A DNA stretch of 64,000 nucleotides from Synergistetes bacterium ADurb.Bin155 (GCA_002070395.1 MWDE01000010.1:1-64000), one strand, 5' to 3'; counted from the first letter of the stretch, positions 25,083 through 34,481 are shown. Program-made: numbers and translations. The notes: generated by a model not told the origin, from the letters alone.

Positions 25083-26783
25083 ATGAACGTTGCCCGCGCA
25101 CTTCTGGAGATGCTCCACCGCTACGGGGTGGAGTACGTCTTCGGCCTCCCCGGCGAGACGACCCTGGGCCTTTACGACGAGTGGAAGAGGTTTGAAAAGG
25201 TCACCCACGTCATGGCCCGCGACGAGCGCCACGCGGTATACATGGCCGACGGGTATGCCCGCGTCAGCGGCCGCCCCGGCGTCTGCGAGGGGCCGAGCGT
25301 CGGGGCCGCCCACATGGTCCCCGGCGTCGTCGAGGCCCGGCGGTCCTCCATACCCATGGTGGTCCTGACGACGGATATCCCCCTGGGGGTGGAGAAGCGC
25401 AACGCCCTCACCGGCTTCGACCAGGGATCCCTCTTCGCACCCTTCGCGAAGGAGAGCCTCACGGCCCACCGCGGCGGCGACGTGCCCTTCCTGGTCCGTA
25501 GGGCTTTCCGCGTGGCCGTCTCGGGATGCCCCGGCCCGGTGCACCTGAGGCTCCCCCAGGACGTGCTGGCCCAGGAGGTCGGCCAGCCGCTGCCGCCCGC
25601 CCAGGAGCGCTTCGGGCTCTGCCCGGGGACGCGGCCCCTGCCGGGCCGGGAGGAAGCCGCCGAGGCCGCCCGCCGGCTCGCGGCCTGCGAGAGGGGGGTC
25701 ATGGTCTGCGGCCAGGGCGTCCTCACATCGAGGGCCTGGGAAGAGGTTGAGCGCGTTGCCGAGAGGTTCGGCCTCGCCACGGCCACGACGATCAACGGGA
25801 AGGGGAGCATCGGCGAACTCCACCCCCTTTCGGTGGGCGTGATCGGTTCCAGGGGGAGCACGGACTTCTCTAACTCCTTCCTCGATGGGGCTGAGCTGGT
25901 CTTCTACGTGGGCTGCAGCACCGACTCGGTGGCTACCGACGGGTGGAAACTCCCCAAGGACACCGGTCGGGACCGCTTCATCCACCTGAACATATCCGAG
26001 GGCGACCTGGGCAACTCCTTCGGCGACGGCCTCCTGCTTCACGGGGATGTGAAGGCCACCCTGGGGGCCATTCTCGAGGCCGCCGATGACCTGGCCCTGC
26101 CGGTGAAGGGGAGCGGGGTCCCGCTCCGGGGCCGCCCCGCCGAGGGGGAGCCCATGGCCGAGGGGGGTTGCCTCGACCCTCGATCGGCCACCATGATGGT
26201 GACCGAAGCCATGCCTGAAGGTTCCGTGGTGGTCGCTGACCCCGGGATGAGCGCCGTCTACCCCGCCGCCTTTTGGAGGGTCCCCAAGGCCGGGCGCTAC
26301 TTCGCCACCAACTACGCCATGGGAGCGCTGGGGTGGGGCCTCGGCGCCGCCATTGGGGCCACCTACGCCGTGAGCCCCGGCACGACGGTCCTGAACTTCA
26401 TAGGTGACGGCAGCTTCGGCTTCACCTCGGGGGAACTGGAGACCGCCGCCAGGCTCGGGAGGAACCTCAAGATAATCCTCTTCAACAACGGCAGTTTCGG
26501 CTGGATAAGGGCGACGAACTACTTCAGTTTCGGCAAGCCCCACTTCGCCACCGACCTGGGGGCGGTCGACTACGGGGCCCTCGCCGGGAGTTACGGGCTC
26601 AAATCTTTCCGGGCCTCGACGGGGGAGGAGCTGGCCTCGGCCCTCGCCGGGTTCTTCGAAGGTGAGGGGCCGGCCCTGCTGGAACTTGTGGTTCCCCCCG
26701 AGGACGAGTGCGTCCCCCCTGTGCCGGAATGGGGGGCCCGTTCCAGGGAAGAAGGCCTGGGCTGCCATTACTGGGAGCGCTAG
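25083..26783 (+). CDS. Thiamine-diphosphate-dependent decarboxylase/acetolactate-synthase-like enzyme
   Basis: 566 residues with the three-domain ThDP fold. The N-terminal PYR domain has the proton-relay Glu in FGLPGETTLG. A central TPP_enzyme_M domain follows, and the C-terminal PP domain has GDGSFGFTSGELETAARLG with the Mg-ThDP-binding GDG...N (NNGSFGWI). It resembles acetolactate synthase and 2-oxoacid decarboxylases, but the substrate cannot be assigned. ATG 25083 is preceded by AAGGAGAGGG. It ends in a terminator and is followed on the same strand by an FCD regulator and a Liv-type ABC transporter, which suggests that the transporter brings in its substrate or precursor. Confidence 0.88.
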   Translation: MNVARALLEMLHRYGVEYVFGLPGETTLGLYDEWKRFEKVTHVMARDERHAVYMADGYARVSGRPGVCEGPSVGAAHMVPGVVEARRSSIPMVVLTTDIPLGVEKRNALTGFDQGSLFAPFAKESLTAHRGGDVPFLVRRAFRVAVSGCPGPVHLRLPQDVLAQEVGQPLPPAQERFGLCPGTRPLPGREEAAEAARRLAACERGVMVCGQGVLTSRAWEEVERVAERFGLATATTINGKGSIGELHPLSVGVIGSRGSTDFSNSFLDGAELVFYVGCSTDSVATDGWKLPKDTGRDRFIHLNISEGDLGNSFGDGLLLHGDVKATLGAILEAADDLALPVKGSGVPLRGRPAEGEPMAEGGCLDPRSATMMVTEAMPEGSVVVADPGMSAVYPAAFWRVPKAGRYFATNYAMGALGWGLGAAIGATYAVSPGTTVLNFIGDGSFGFTSGELETAARLGRNLKIILFNNGSFGWIRATNYFSFGKPHFATDLGAVDYGALAGSYGLKSFRASTGEELASALAGFFEGEGPALLELVVPPEDECVPPVPEWGARSREEGLGCHYWER

Positions 26784-26803
26784 GGCGTAGATCCCCTGTT
26801 CGT

Positions 26804-26857
26804 GGGCCTTTGGACCCCTGGTCGCGACGAAGGGGGTTCCGAAGGCCCTTTTTCTTT
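26804..26857 (+). terminator. Rho-independent terminator after the ThDP enzyme gene
   Basis: A long imperfect stem (GGGCCTTTGGACCCCT pairing with AGGGGGTTCCGAAGGCCC) is followed by TTTTTCTTT. It separates the ThDP gene from the regulator-transporter genes. Confidence 0.8.
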
Positions 26858-26980
26858 CCGGCCTTGACCTCCTCACCGGGGCGGCTTTCGCGAGGTCCGT
26901 CCCGGCATCGGGCGCAACTGACCCCTTTTTTCTCTCCTCCGAAGAAAAGGAATGAACCCAGGAACCGAATAAGAAAGCCT

Positions 26981-27008
26981 TTGACAAAACGGGAACTGGC
27001 GATAAACT
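26981..27008 (+). promoter_or_regulatory. Promoter of the regulator gene (TTGACA-N16-TAAACT)
   Basis: A consensus -35 TTGACA and a fair -10 TAAACT with 16-nt spacing lie about 45 nt before the regulator start. The gap 26858-27060 otherwise shows nothing recognised. Confidence 0.6.
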
Positions 27009-27060
27009 GGTGTGAGCATCGCCGGTCATCAATGATGAGCGGTACATTCCGGGAGGGTCC

Positions 27061-27843
27061 ATGGCGCAGGAATTCGAAGAACAGGAATACTTCGTCCTTC
27101 ATCTCCTGTCGGTCTCGGCGGAGCCCCTCGGGGCGGGCTCGATCCGGGAGGAACTCGCGAAGAACGGTATGGACCTGAGCGAGGCCTCCGTGGGGCGCCT
27201 GCTCCGCGGCCTTGACGGCAGGGGCTTCACCACCAGGGTCGGTTTCCAGGGCCGTCTCCTCACCGCCGCCGGGGAGGAACGGCTCTCGCTGCTCCAGTCC
27301 GAGAGGGAAAAGATCGTCTCCACCGGGGCCTTCCTCGAGGCCGTGAAGTCCCGCGAGAGGGAGATGCTCCTGGAGATACTAGTAGCCAGGAGGGCCATCG
27401 AGCGGGAGATGGCGGCCCTGGCGGCGAGGCTTCGGACCGCTGGTGACGTGGCGGCCCTCAGGGACATCCTGGACAGGCAGAACGCCCTCCTGGCCAGGGG
27501 GGAGCCCATGGCCTCCGCCGACGGCGAGTTCCACGAGGAGGTGGCCCGGATCTCGGGCAACAAGGTCCTCCAGTCGGCCATAGGGATAATCCGCAAGAGC
27601 GGCGAGGGGGCCTCCTTCTTCGAGTACATCAGGACAAAGGTGGGAAGCAGGGTAGGGGCGGACCACGAGGCGGTCTACGAGGCGATCGCCGCCGGCGACC
27701 CCGAGGCCGCCGAGGTCGCCATGACGAGGCACATCGACAACGTCATCAGGGACGTGAGCACCTACTGGAAGGACCACGTAAGGGACCTTCCCGCGGGCCT
27801 GGGGGGCCGAAAGTCGCGAACCGTCCGAAATGACCCCCGGTAA
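27061..27843 (+). CDS. FCD-domain transcriptional regulator with RNase-R-type winged helix
   Basis: 260 residues. The N-terminal 80 residues form a winged helix of the HTH_12 (RNase R/NrpR) kind (LGAGSIREELAKNGMDLSEA, then GRLLRGLDGRGFT) rather than a standard GntR helix-turn-helix. The C-terminal 150 residues form an all-helical FCD ligand-binding domain (FHEEVARISGN, DHEAVYEAIAAGDPEAAE, MTRHI). Such proteins usually repress transport or catabolic genes until an organic acid binds; the histidines are the usual metal/ligand site. It starts at ATG 27061 with GGGAGG upstream and lies 47 nt before the ABC transporter genes, which it probably controls. Confidence 0.8.
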   Translation: MAQEFEEQEYFVLHLLSVSAEPLGAGSIREELAKNGMDLSEASVGRLLRGLDGRGFTTRVGFQGRLLTAAGEERLSLLQSEREKIVSTGAFLEAVKSREREMLLEILVARRAIEREMAALAARLRTAGDVAALRDILDRQNALLARGEPMASADGEFHEEVARISGNKVLQSAIGIIRKSGEGASFFEYIRTKVGSRVGADHEAVYEAIAAGDPEAAEVAMTRHIDNVIRDVSTYWKDHVRDLPAGLGGRKSRTVRNDPR

Positions 27844-27890
27844 GACCTTCGCCGGGGGATGCCGGGTCAAAACCCAAGGAGGGGTAAGAG

Positions 27891-29045
27891 ATGAGAAGGA
27901 CCGCAGCACTGTTGGCAGCGCTAATCCTGGTCGCTTTCGCCGGAACAGCCCCGGCGGCCGAGGTCATCAGGATAGGGCACACCGTCTCCCTGACGGGGGG
28001 CGCCTCCATGTGGGGGCAGTCCGAGGCCAGGGCCCTCGATATGCTGGCCGGGAAGATCAACGAGGCCGGCGGGGTCCTCGGGAAGAGGATCGAGTTCGTC
28101 CGCTACGATAACCGCAACGACGCCGTGGAGTCGGTCAACGTCGCCAGGAGGCTCGTCACCGACGGCGTCGTGGCCGTCATCGGCCCCGCCCAGAGCGGAA
28201 ACTCCATCGCCACCGCCCCGGTGCTCGAGAAGGCCGGCATCCCCATGGTGGTCACCACGGCCACCAATCCCTACGTGACGATCGACCAGAAGACCGGCAA
28301 GGTCAGGCCCTTCGCCTTCCGCCCCTGCTTCATCGACCCCTTCCAGGGCACCGTGGCGGCGCGGTTCGCCATCACCGACCTGGGGGCCGGGAAGGGGGCC
28401 ATCCTCTACGATGTGGGCTCCGACTACGGCCAGTGGCTCGCGAAATACTTCGAGGAGGCCTTCACCGCTAAGGGCGGCACCATTGTGGCCAAGGAGGCCT
28501 TCCGCACGGAAGAGCTCGACTACCGGGCCCAGCTCGGGAAGATCAAGGAGCTGGCCCCCGACGTCATCTTCATCCCCACGAGCCAGAAGGAGGCCGCCAT
28601 GGCCGCCAAGCAGGCCAGGGACATAGGCATAAAGGCCACGCTCCTCGGCACCGACAACTGGGGCAGCCCCGACCTCATCGACCTCGGCGGCAGCGCCATC
28701 GACGGCGGCTACTTCGTCAACCTGACGGACCTCGCCGACCCCGACATCCAGGACTTCGTCGCCGAGTACCGGGCTGCCTTCGGTGAAGACCCCGTCCTCC
28801 CCAACCCTGTCATGGCCCAGGACGCCCTGATCATGATCGTCGAGGCCATGAAGGCGGCGGGGAGCACCGAAGGCGCGAAGGTCGCCGAGGCCATGGCGAA
28901 CCTCAAGGATATAAAGGTGACCAGCGGGGTCCTGACGATCAACCCCGAGGACCACGACCCGCTGGACAAGCCCGCCGTGATCCAGCAGGTGGACGTGGCC
29001 GGCAGAACCTTCAAGTTCGTCAAGAAGTACGTCTCCGTGGACTAG
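27891..29045 (+). CDS. Branched-chain-type ABC transporter substrate-binding protein
   Basis: 384 residues. The signal peptide (MRRTAALLAALILVAFAGTAPAAEV) precedes a type I periplasmic binding fold (IGHTVSLTGGASMWGQSEARA, VIGPAQSGNSIA, LGTDNWGSPDLIDLGG) of the LivJ/LivK group. It captures an amino acid, amide or aromatic acid for the permease encoded next. The start follows AAGGAGGGG. It is 27 nt before livH, so the binding protein leads the transporter operon. The real ligand is not predictable from sequence. Confidence 0.93.
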   Translation: MRRTAALLAALILVAFAGTAPAAEVIRIGHTVSLTGGASMWGQSEARALDMLAGKINEAGGVLGKRIEFVRYDNRNDAVESVNVARRLVTDGVVAVIGPAQSGNSIATAPVLEKAGIPMVVTTATNPYVTIDQKTGKVRPFAFRPCFIDPFQGTVAARFAITDLGAGKGAILYDVGSDYGQWLAKYFEEAFTAKGGTIVAKEAFRTEELDYRAQLGKIKELAPDVIFIPTSQKEAAMAAKQARDIGIKATLLGTDNWGSPDLIDLGGSAIDGGYFVNLTDLADPDIQDFVAEYRAAFGEDPVLPNPVMAQDALIMIVEAMKAAGSTEGAKVAEAMANLKDIKVTSGVLTINPEDHDPLDKPAVIQQVDVAGRTFKFVKKYVSVD

Positions 29046-29072
29046 CCGGGAAAAGGACGGCGTGAAGAGCGA

Positions 29073-29945
29073 GTGTTCCTCCAGACGGTCATAACGGGTC
29101 TTTCCATCGGCGGCATCTACGCCCTGATGGCCGTGGGCTATTCGCTGGTCTTCAGCGTGCTGAACTTCAGCAACTTCGCCCACGGCGCGGTCATCATGCT
29201 CGGCGCCTACGTGGGGCTGGCCCTGGCCACGAAGCTCAACCTGGGCTTCGGCCTCGTCCTGGCCGGCAGCGTGGCCGGGGCCGGCATTATTGCCGTCCTG
29301 AACGAAAAGCTGGCCTACTCGAGCCTGAGGGGACGCAAGGCCCCCTCGCTCTACCTGATGATCAGCGCCATGGGGTGCGCCGTCTTCCTGGAGAACCTGG
29401 TTTACGCCACCATAGGTTCCCGCTTTTACGCCTTCCCGGAGTTCTTCGGGAGGCAGGTGGTGACCCTCTGGGGGAGCAGCGTCAGCCTCCTCGACGGCGG
29501 CGCCTTCCTCTTCGCGCTGCTGGCCATATTCGGGCTGCACCTCTTCATCAGGCGGACCCGGACGGGCATTGCCATTCGCGCCGGCGTCTGCGACATGACA
29601 ATGTGCTCCCTCATGGGGGTGGACCTCAACAGGCTCATCGCGGTCGTCTTCCTCCTCGCGGGGGGCTTCGCCGGGGTGGCGGGCGTCTTCCTGGGGGTGA
29701 AGTACCTGGTCTACCCCACCATGGGCTGGGTGACCAACAAGGCCTACATAGCCGCCGTCATCGGTGGGCTGGGGAGCCTCCCGGGAGCGCTGGCCGGCGG
29801 GCTCATCCTGGGGATGGTGGAGACCTTCGTCTCCACCTACGTGTCGAGCGTCCTCAGGGATGTCTTCAGCTTCACCCTGCTCATCGCCTTCCTGGTCTGG
29901 AGGCCCAACGGCCTCATGGGGATCGACAGCGAGGACAAGGTCTAG
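29073..29945 (+). CDS. livH: Branched-chain-type ABC transporter permease LivH-like
   Basis: 290 residues with about eight hydrophobic segments. The N-terminus GLSIGGIYALMAVGYSLVF is the family hallmark, as are FSNFAHGAVIMLGAY and the late GGLGSLPGALAGGLILG. It forms a heterodimeric membrane channel with LivM. The start is GTG 29073; the ribosome site is weak, so it is perhaps coupled to the upstream gene. The LivM GTG starts 3 nt after its stop. Confidence 0.93.
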   Translation: MFLQTVITGLSIGGIYALMAVGYSLVFSVLNFSNFAHGAVIMLGAYVGLALATKLNLGFGLVLAGSVAGAGIIAVLNEKLAYSSLRGRKAPSLYLMISAMGCAVFLENLVYATIGSRFYAFPEFFGRQVVTLWGSSVSLLDGGAFLFALLAIFGLHLFIRRTRTGIAIRAGVCDMTMCSLMGVDLNRLIAVVFLLAGGFAGVAGVFLGVKYLVYPTMGWVTNKAYIAAVIGGLGSLPGALAGGLILGMVETFVSTYVSSVLRDVFSFTLLIAFLVWRPNGLMGIDSEDKV

Positions 29946-29947
29946 CC

Positions 29948-30811
29948 GTGGACTATATCCTTTCCATCGTGACGCTGGCCTGCATAAACATGATAGCCGT
30001 GCTGGGCCTCTCCATATTCACGGGCTTCACGGGGCTGTTCTCCTTCGGCCACGCCGCCTTCGTCGGCGTCGGCGCCTACACCTCGGCCGTCCTGACCTAC
30101 TACTACCCCGTGCCCTTTCCTTTGGCCCTGGCGGCGGGCGCGGCGGCGGCGGGAGCGGTGAGCCTCGTCATCGGGGTGCCCACCCTGCGGGCGAAGCTGA
30201 GGAGCGACTACTTCGCCATAGCCATACTCGGCTTCGGCGAGGCCCTGCGGGTCATCCTGGAGAACCTGGGCATTACCAATGGCGCCCGGGGGCTCCCGGG
30301 TATCGATGATCACACCACCCTCCCGGTGGTGCTCCTCTGCCTGGCCGGCGGCGTGGTCGTCGCGCGGAACTTCCTGCGCTCCCGGTGGGGCGTGGCCTGC
30401 GTGGCGGTCCGGGAGGATCCCGTGGCGGCCGAGTTGTCCGGCGTGCGGATCTTCCGGACCCGCCTCCTCTCCCTGGTGGTCAGCGCCGTCTTTTGCGGTC
30501 TCTCCGGCGGGCTCCTGGCCCACTTCCTCTCCTTCATCCAGCCGGTGATGTTCACCCTCACCCAGTCCACCCAGCTGCTGGCGGCGGTGATCGCCGGCGG
30601 GATGGGGAGTATCACCGGCCCGTTGATAGCCTCCTTCGTCTTCATAGCCCTCCCCGAGGCCCTCAGGGTGGCCCAGATGTGGCGCCTCGTGGCCTACGGG
30701 CTGCTCCTGGTGCTGATCATGGTCTACCGTCCCCAGGGGCTCATGGGCTACCGGGAATTATCGTCGCTCTGGGGCAAGAGGGCGGGCCCGTCTGCTGGGA
30801 GGCGGCCGTGA
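29948..30811 (+). CDS. livM: Branched-chain-type ABC transporter permease LivM-like
   Basis: 287 residues, about eight membrane helices, second permease of the pair. Hallmarks are GFTGLFSFGHAAFVGVGAYT, the REDPVAAELSGV cytoplasmic loop and AGGMGSITGPLIASF near the end. The frame is open far upstream, but GTG 29948, just after the LivH stop, is the only start consistent with the family N-terminus. Its TGA overlaps the GTG of the next gene by 4 nt. Confidence 0.92.
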   Translation: MDYILSIVTLACINMIAVLGLSIFTGFTGLFSFGHAAFVGVGAYTSAVLTYYYPVPFPLALAAGAAAAGAVSLVIGVPTLRAKLRSDYFAIAILGFGEALRVILENLGITNGARGLPGIDDHTTLPVVLLCLAGGVVVARNFLRSRWGVACVAVREDPVAAELSGVRIFRTRLLSLVVSAVFCGLSGGLLAHFLSFIQPVMFTLTQSTQLLAAVIAGGMGSITGPLIASFVFIALPEALRVAQMWRLVAYGLLLVLIMVYRPQGLMGYRELSSLWGKRAGPSAGRRP

Positions 30812-31596
30812 ACTCCCCCGCGGCGCCCCTCTTCTCGGTCCGGGGCCTCACGAAGCACTTCGACGGGATAAAGGCCGTGGATTCCCTCTCCTTCGACGTC
30901 GCCGAAGGGAGCATCACCGGCATCATCGGGCCCAACGGGGCGGGCAAGACCACGGTCTTCAACATCGTCACCGGCCTCTACCGGCCCACGGCGGGCTCGG
31001 TGCTCTTCAGGGGCGAGAGCATCACAGGGCTCAGGCCCGACAGGGTGGTCCGAAGGGGGATAGCTCGAACCTTCCAGAATATCCGCCTCTTCAACAGGAG
31101 GAGCTGCCTGGACAACGTCATGACGCCCCTCTTCCAGAGGGAGCGGTGCAGCTTCCTGGGCTCCCTCCTGGGGACGCCGTCGACGCGCCGGATGGAGAGG
31201 GAACTCCGCGAAAGGGCCGTGGGGCTCCTCCAGGTGCTGGGGCTGGAGAGGTTCGCCTCGACCCAGGCCGACAACCTCCCCTACGGGTTCCAGAGGAAGC
31301 TGGAGATCGCCAGGGCCCTGGCGACGGAGCCATCCCTCCTCCTCTTGGACGAACCCGCGGCGGGGATGAACCCCGAGGAGACCCGGAGCCTGGCCGACCT
31401 CATCGCCGAGGTCCGGGAGCGGTTCCAGGTGACGATCCTCCTCATAGAGCACCACATGGACCTGGTGATGAACATCTGCTCACCCATCGTGGTCATGAAC
31501 TTCGGCGCCCTTCTCGCCAGGGGGACGCCCGACGAGGTGAGGGCTGATCCCGCCGTGGTGGCGGCCTACCTCGGGAAGGGGAGGGGCCGGCGATGA
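30808..31596 (+). CDS. livG: Branched-chain-type ABC transporter ATPase LivG-like
   Basis: 262 residues. It has Walker A GPNGAGKTT, a Q-loop in ARTFQNIRLF, a divergent signature LPYGFQRKLEIARAL (the family form of LSGGQ), Walker B LLLLDEPAAGMNP and the His switch in LLIEHHMDLV. It starts at GTG 30808, overlapping the LivM stop (GTGA), with GGGAGG 5 nt upstream. It overlaps livF by 4 nt. Confidence 0.94.
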   Translation: MNSPAAPLFSVRGLTKHFDGIKAVDSLSFDVAEGSITGIIGPNGAGKTTVFNIVTGLYRPTAGSVLFRGESITGLRPDRVVRRGIARTFQNIRLFNRRSCLDNVMTPLFQRERCSFLGSLLGTPSTRRMERELRERAVGLLQVLGLERFASTQADNLPYGFQRKLEIARALATEPSLLLLDEPAAGMNPEETRSLADLIAEVRERFQVTILLIEHHMDLVMNICSPIVVMNFGALLARGTPDEVRADPAVVAAYLGKGRGRR

Positions 31597-32300
31597 AGGC
31601 GTTGCTCGTCGAGGACCTCCACGTCCACTACGGCACGATCCACGCCGTCCAGGGGGTCTCCTTCCCGGTGGAGGAGGGGGAGATAGTGTCCATCGTGGGC
31701 TCCAACGGGGCCGGCAAATCCACGATCATGTGGACCCTGGCGGGGGTCGTCCCACCCTCCGGCGGCAGGGTCGCCATCAAGGGGAGCCCCATGCCGAGGA
31801 AGCCCCACGAGGTGGTGGCCCTGGGCCTCGCGCTGGTCCCGGAGAGGAGGCGGCTCTTCTCGGCCCTCACCGTCCGGGAGAACCTCCTCATGGGCGCTTA
31901 CCGGAGGGCCGGCGGCGACGAGATCGAGGCGGCGATGGAAAGGTGCTTCGAACTCTTCCCCATCCTGCGGGAGAGGCTCTCCCAGCGATCGGGCACCCTC
32001 TCCGGGGGCGAGCAGCAGATGCTGGCCATCTCCCGCGCCCTCATGAGCGGGCCCGAGATTCTGTTGCTGGACGAGCCCACCCTGGGTCTGGCGCCGATCC
32101 TGGTGGAGGCCGTCATGGAGACCGTCGCTCGCATAAGGGACGAAGGGGTGACGGTGCTGATGGTGGAACAGAACGCGACCCAGGCTCTCGAGATAAGCGA
32201 CAGGGGGTACATCCTGGAGGCGGGGGTTTTCGTCAAGAGCGGGCCCGGCCCGGACCTTGCCCGGGACCCGGAGATCCGGAGGGCCTACCTCGGGGGCTAG
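31593..32300 (+). CDS. livF: Branched-chain-type ABC transporter ATPase LivF-like
   Basis: 235 residues. It has Walker A GSNGAGKST, signature TLSGGEQQMLAISRAL, Walker B ILLLDEPTLGLAP and the His switch replaced by MLMVEQNA, as usual in LivF. It completes a five-component ABC uptake system with the genes from 27891. ATG overlaps the LivG TGA (ATGA). No terminator is obvious in the 242-nt gap after it, which holds only low-scoring hairpins. Confidence 0.94.
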   Translation: MKALLVEDLHVHYGTIHAVQGVSFPVEEGEIVSIVGSNGAGKSTIMWTLAGVVPPSGGRVAIKGSPMPRKPHEVVALGLALVPERRRLFSALTVRENLLMGAYRRAGGDEIEAAMERCFELFPILRERLSQRSGTLSGGEQQMLAISRALMSGPEILLLDEPTLGLAPILVEAVMETVARIRDEGVTVLMVEQNATQALEISDRGYILEAGVFVKSGPGPDLARDPEIRRAYLGG

Positions 32301-32542
32301 GACCGCTTCTCCGGGGACCGCACCCGGCCATAGACGCGGATCCCGGCCCCGGCGGCGGCTCTGACGTTACCCGTGGTCGGCTTTGTAATTCTTTCCCCTC
32401 GAAGGGCACGCTCCGCTTAAACAACCGCTCCGCGGCGCCGGACCTTTTCATTGCCCCCGCACCCCACCAGGATGATAATGATAGAGCACCAGTTGACGGG
32501 GCGCGCGGCACCTCCGGCGGCCCCTCAAGGGAGGATCCGGCC

Positions 32543-33757
32543 ATGATAAAACCCGCCGTGGTGGAGACCCTTTTTTCGGCGGCCTCGATGACCAGGTGGA
32601 ATGACCACGCCAGGCCCGGGCAGTTCACCGAGTTGGCCAAGCAGGCCCACAAGATGATCATCGCCTGGGTCATCGCCCAAAGTGAGGAGGACCGGGGCGA
32701 CGGGCCCGACTGGCTACGCCTCATCGAGGGCGGGCTCTTCGAGTTCCTCCAGCGGGTTGTGCTGACCGACATAAAACCCCCCGTCTTCCACAAGATGATG
32801 GAAAGACACGGGCCGAGGCTCAACAGGTTCGTCCTTGAAAAACTGGCCGGTTCCTTCGAGCCCCTGGCGGGCGGCTTCTGGGGACGCTTCAGGGAGTACC
32901 TCGAGGACCCGCTCTACTCGGTGAGGGAGAAGGTCATCCTCCGGGCCGCCCATTTCTTGGCCACGGACTGGGAGTTCCGGATGATCTACCGCTTCAACCG
33001 CGACCTCTGGGGGATCGAGGAGACCCGGAGGGAGATCGAGAGCCGGGTGGGGGAGCATATCGACCTGGCGGGGGTCAGGGAGATCCTGGCGCGGCGGGGG
33101 ATGGCGGAAAAAGGGCTTTTCGCCTTCATCGACCTCTGCGGGCAGCTCCGGTTCCAGGTCCGTTGGGCGCAGCTCCCCAGGGTGCCCGCCACGACGGTGC
33201 TGGAACACCTTTTCGTAGTGGCCTCTCTCTCCTACTTCGCCGCCCTGGAGAGGGGATCATCGCCCAGGAGGCTCCGCAACGCCTTCTACGGCGGGCTTTT
33301 CCATGACCTGCCCGAGGTACTCACCCGGGACATCGTCTCCCCGGTCAAGCGCTCCGTCGAGGGGATCGAGGAACTGGTGAAGGAGTACGAGAAGGAGTCC
33401 ATGGAGACCAGGCTCCTCCCCCTTCTGCCGGAGGGCTGGAGGCGACAGGTGCGCTACCTGACGGAGGACGAGTTCTCCAACAAGGTCAGGGACCCTTCCG
33501 GCGGCGAGGTTTTTACCGGCCTGGGGCCGTCGGAGATGGATGCCCTCAACGACGCCGACGAGTGGGATCCCTTCGACGGCTCCCTCATAGAGGCCTGCGA
33601 CAAGCTGGCCGCCATGGTCGAGGCGGCCCTTTCGATCCGCAACGGCGTCCGCCCGCCCGCCCTTGAGAAGGCTCGAAGGGAGATATACGAGGTCTACAAG
33701 GATACCGTCATCGGGGGCGTCGACCTGGGGTCCCTCTTCAGGGCCTTCCTGGATTGA
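32543..33757 (+). CDS. HD-domain phosphohydrolase
   Basis: 404 residues, soluble. The HD metal site appears in the C-terminal half: His in TTVLEHLFVVASLSYFAA, HD in YGGLFHDLPEVLTRDIVSPVK and a final Asp in EACDKLAAMVEAAL. This YfbR/HD_3-like pattern is typical of nucleotide phosphohydrolases. The N-terminal 180 residues are helical and have an internal repeat-like character, without a recognised family. The start ATG 32543 follows GGGAGG by 8 nt. Its last 20 nt overlap the convergent LpxH-like gene. Confidence 0.8.
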   Translation: MIKPAVVETLFSAASMTRWNDHARPGQFTELAKQAHKMIIAWVIAQSEEDRGDGPDWLRLIEGGLFEFLQRVVLTDIKPPVFHKMMERHGPRLNRFVLEKLAGSFEPLAGGFWGRFREYLEDPLYSVREKVILRAAHFLATDWEFRMIYRFNRDLWGIEETRREIESRVGEHIDLAGVREILARRGMAEKGLFAFIDLCGQLRFQVRWAQLPRVPATTVLEHLFVVASLSYFAALERGSSPRRLRNAFYGGLFHDLPEVLTRDIVSPVKRSVEGIEELVKEYEKESMETRLLPLLPEGWRRQVRYLTEDEFSNKVRDPSGGEVFTGLGPSEMDALNDADEWDPFDGSLIEACDKLAAMVEAALSIRNGVRPPALEKARREIYEVYKDTVIGGVDLGSLFRAFLD

Positions 33758-34481
33758 GGCCGCCCGTGTCGTCGAGGCTCAGCACCTCGAGGCGGCCGTC
33801 GGGGTGTTCCACCAGGGCGGAACAGTGCTCGACCCAGTCGCCGCAGTTGCAGAGGAGCACGTCCCTCACCTTCCTGATGGAGGGGTTGTGGAGGTGGCCG
33901 CAGATGACGCCGTCGAGCCCGGCCCCCTTCGCCTCGGCCACGACCCTCCCCTCGAAGCCGCTGAGGGCGCAGGCGAGATTTTTGAACTTCCTCTTGAGCA
34001 GCCCCGCGATGGAGCGCCGGTGCCTGCCGGCCAGGGGCAGCACCGCGTTCAGCTGGAGTGTCAATTCGTAGGCCCTTCCCGCCAGGGTGTTCAGGAACCT
34101 GAAGCCGCGGATCACCCGGTCGAACTCGTCGCCGTGGGAGACCAGGAAGCACCTCCCGTCGGCGGTCCTGTGAAAGGCCCTGTCGCGGAAGAGCATCCTG
34201 GCCTTCCTCAAGCCCAGGAAGCGGTCCAGGAACTCGTCGTGGTTCCCGGTGATGAAGGTCACCTCGGACTCTCGTGCCAGGGCGCCGAGCCTTCTCAGGA
34301 TATCCCTGTGGGGGTCGCTCAGGTGGCGTAGGCGCGATACCTTCCACCCGTCGATGATGTCCCCCACCAGGTAGAGGAAATCACACCGCACCCTGCCGAG
34401 GAACCGCCCGAGCGGTTCGGGGCGGCTCCACTTCGTCCCCAGGTGCAGGTCAGAAAGGAACACCGATCGGTATCTGTTCAA
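33738..34481 (-). CDS. LpxH-like metallophosphoesterase (UDP-2,3-diacylglucosamine hydrolase family)
   Basis: 247 residues with all calcineurin-like metal motifs: FLSDLHLG, VGDIIDGW, TGNHDEF, SHGDEFD and GHLHNPSIR. The arrangement matches the UDP-2,3-diacylglucosamine diphosphatase family, which makes lipid X in lipid A synthesis; this fits a diderm that also carries arn genes. Most homologues start just before the SDLHLG strand, so TTG 34481 with GGGAGAAGG upstream is chosen. The longer frame to 34952 is not supported. It overlaps the HD gene at its 3' end. Confidence 0.82.
   Translation of the reverse strand: MNRYRSVFLSDLHLGTKWSRPEPLGRFLGRVRCDFLYLVGDIIDGWKVSRLRHLSDPHRDILRRLGALARESEVTFITGNHDEFLDRFLGLRKARMLFRDRAFHRTADGRCFLVSHGDEFDRVIRGFRFLNTLAGRAYELTLQLNAVLPLAGRHRRSIAGLLKRKFKNLACALSGFEGRVVAEAKGAGLDGVICGHLHNPSIRKVRDVLLCNCGDWVEHCSALVEHPDGRLEVLSLDDTGGLNPGRP

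Noticed and set aside
24651-27062. An 803-codon open frame on the minus strand
   Set aside because: It is antisense to the nitroreductase and ThDP genes, which have clear motifs and ribosome sites. Its translation is Gly/Pro/Arg-rich with no domain; GC-rich DNA often leaves such frames open.
29375-29947. A 5' extension of the LivM frame over livH
   Set aside because: The extension reads livH in the wrong frame; the LivM N-terminus begins at GTG 29948.
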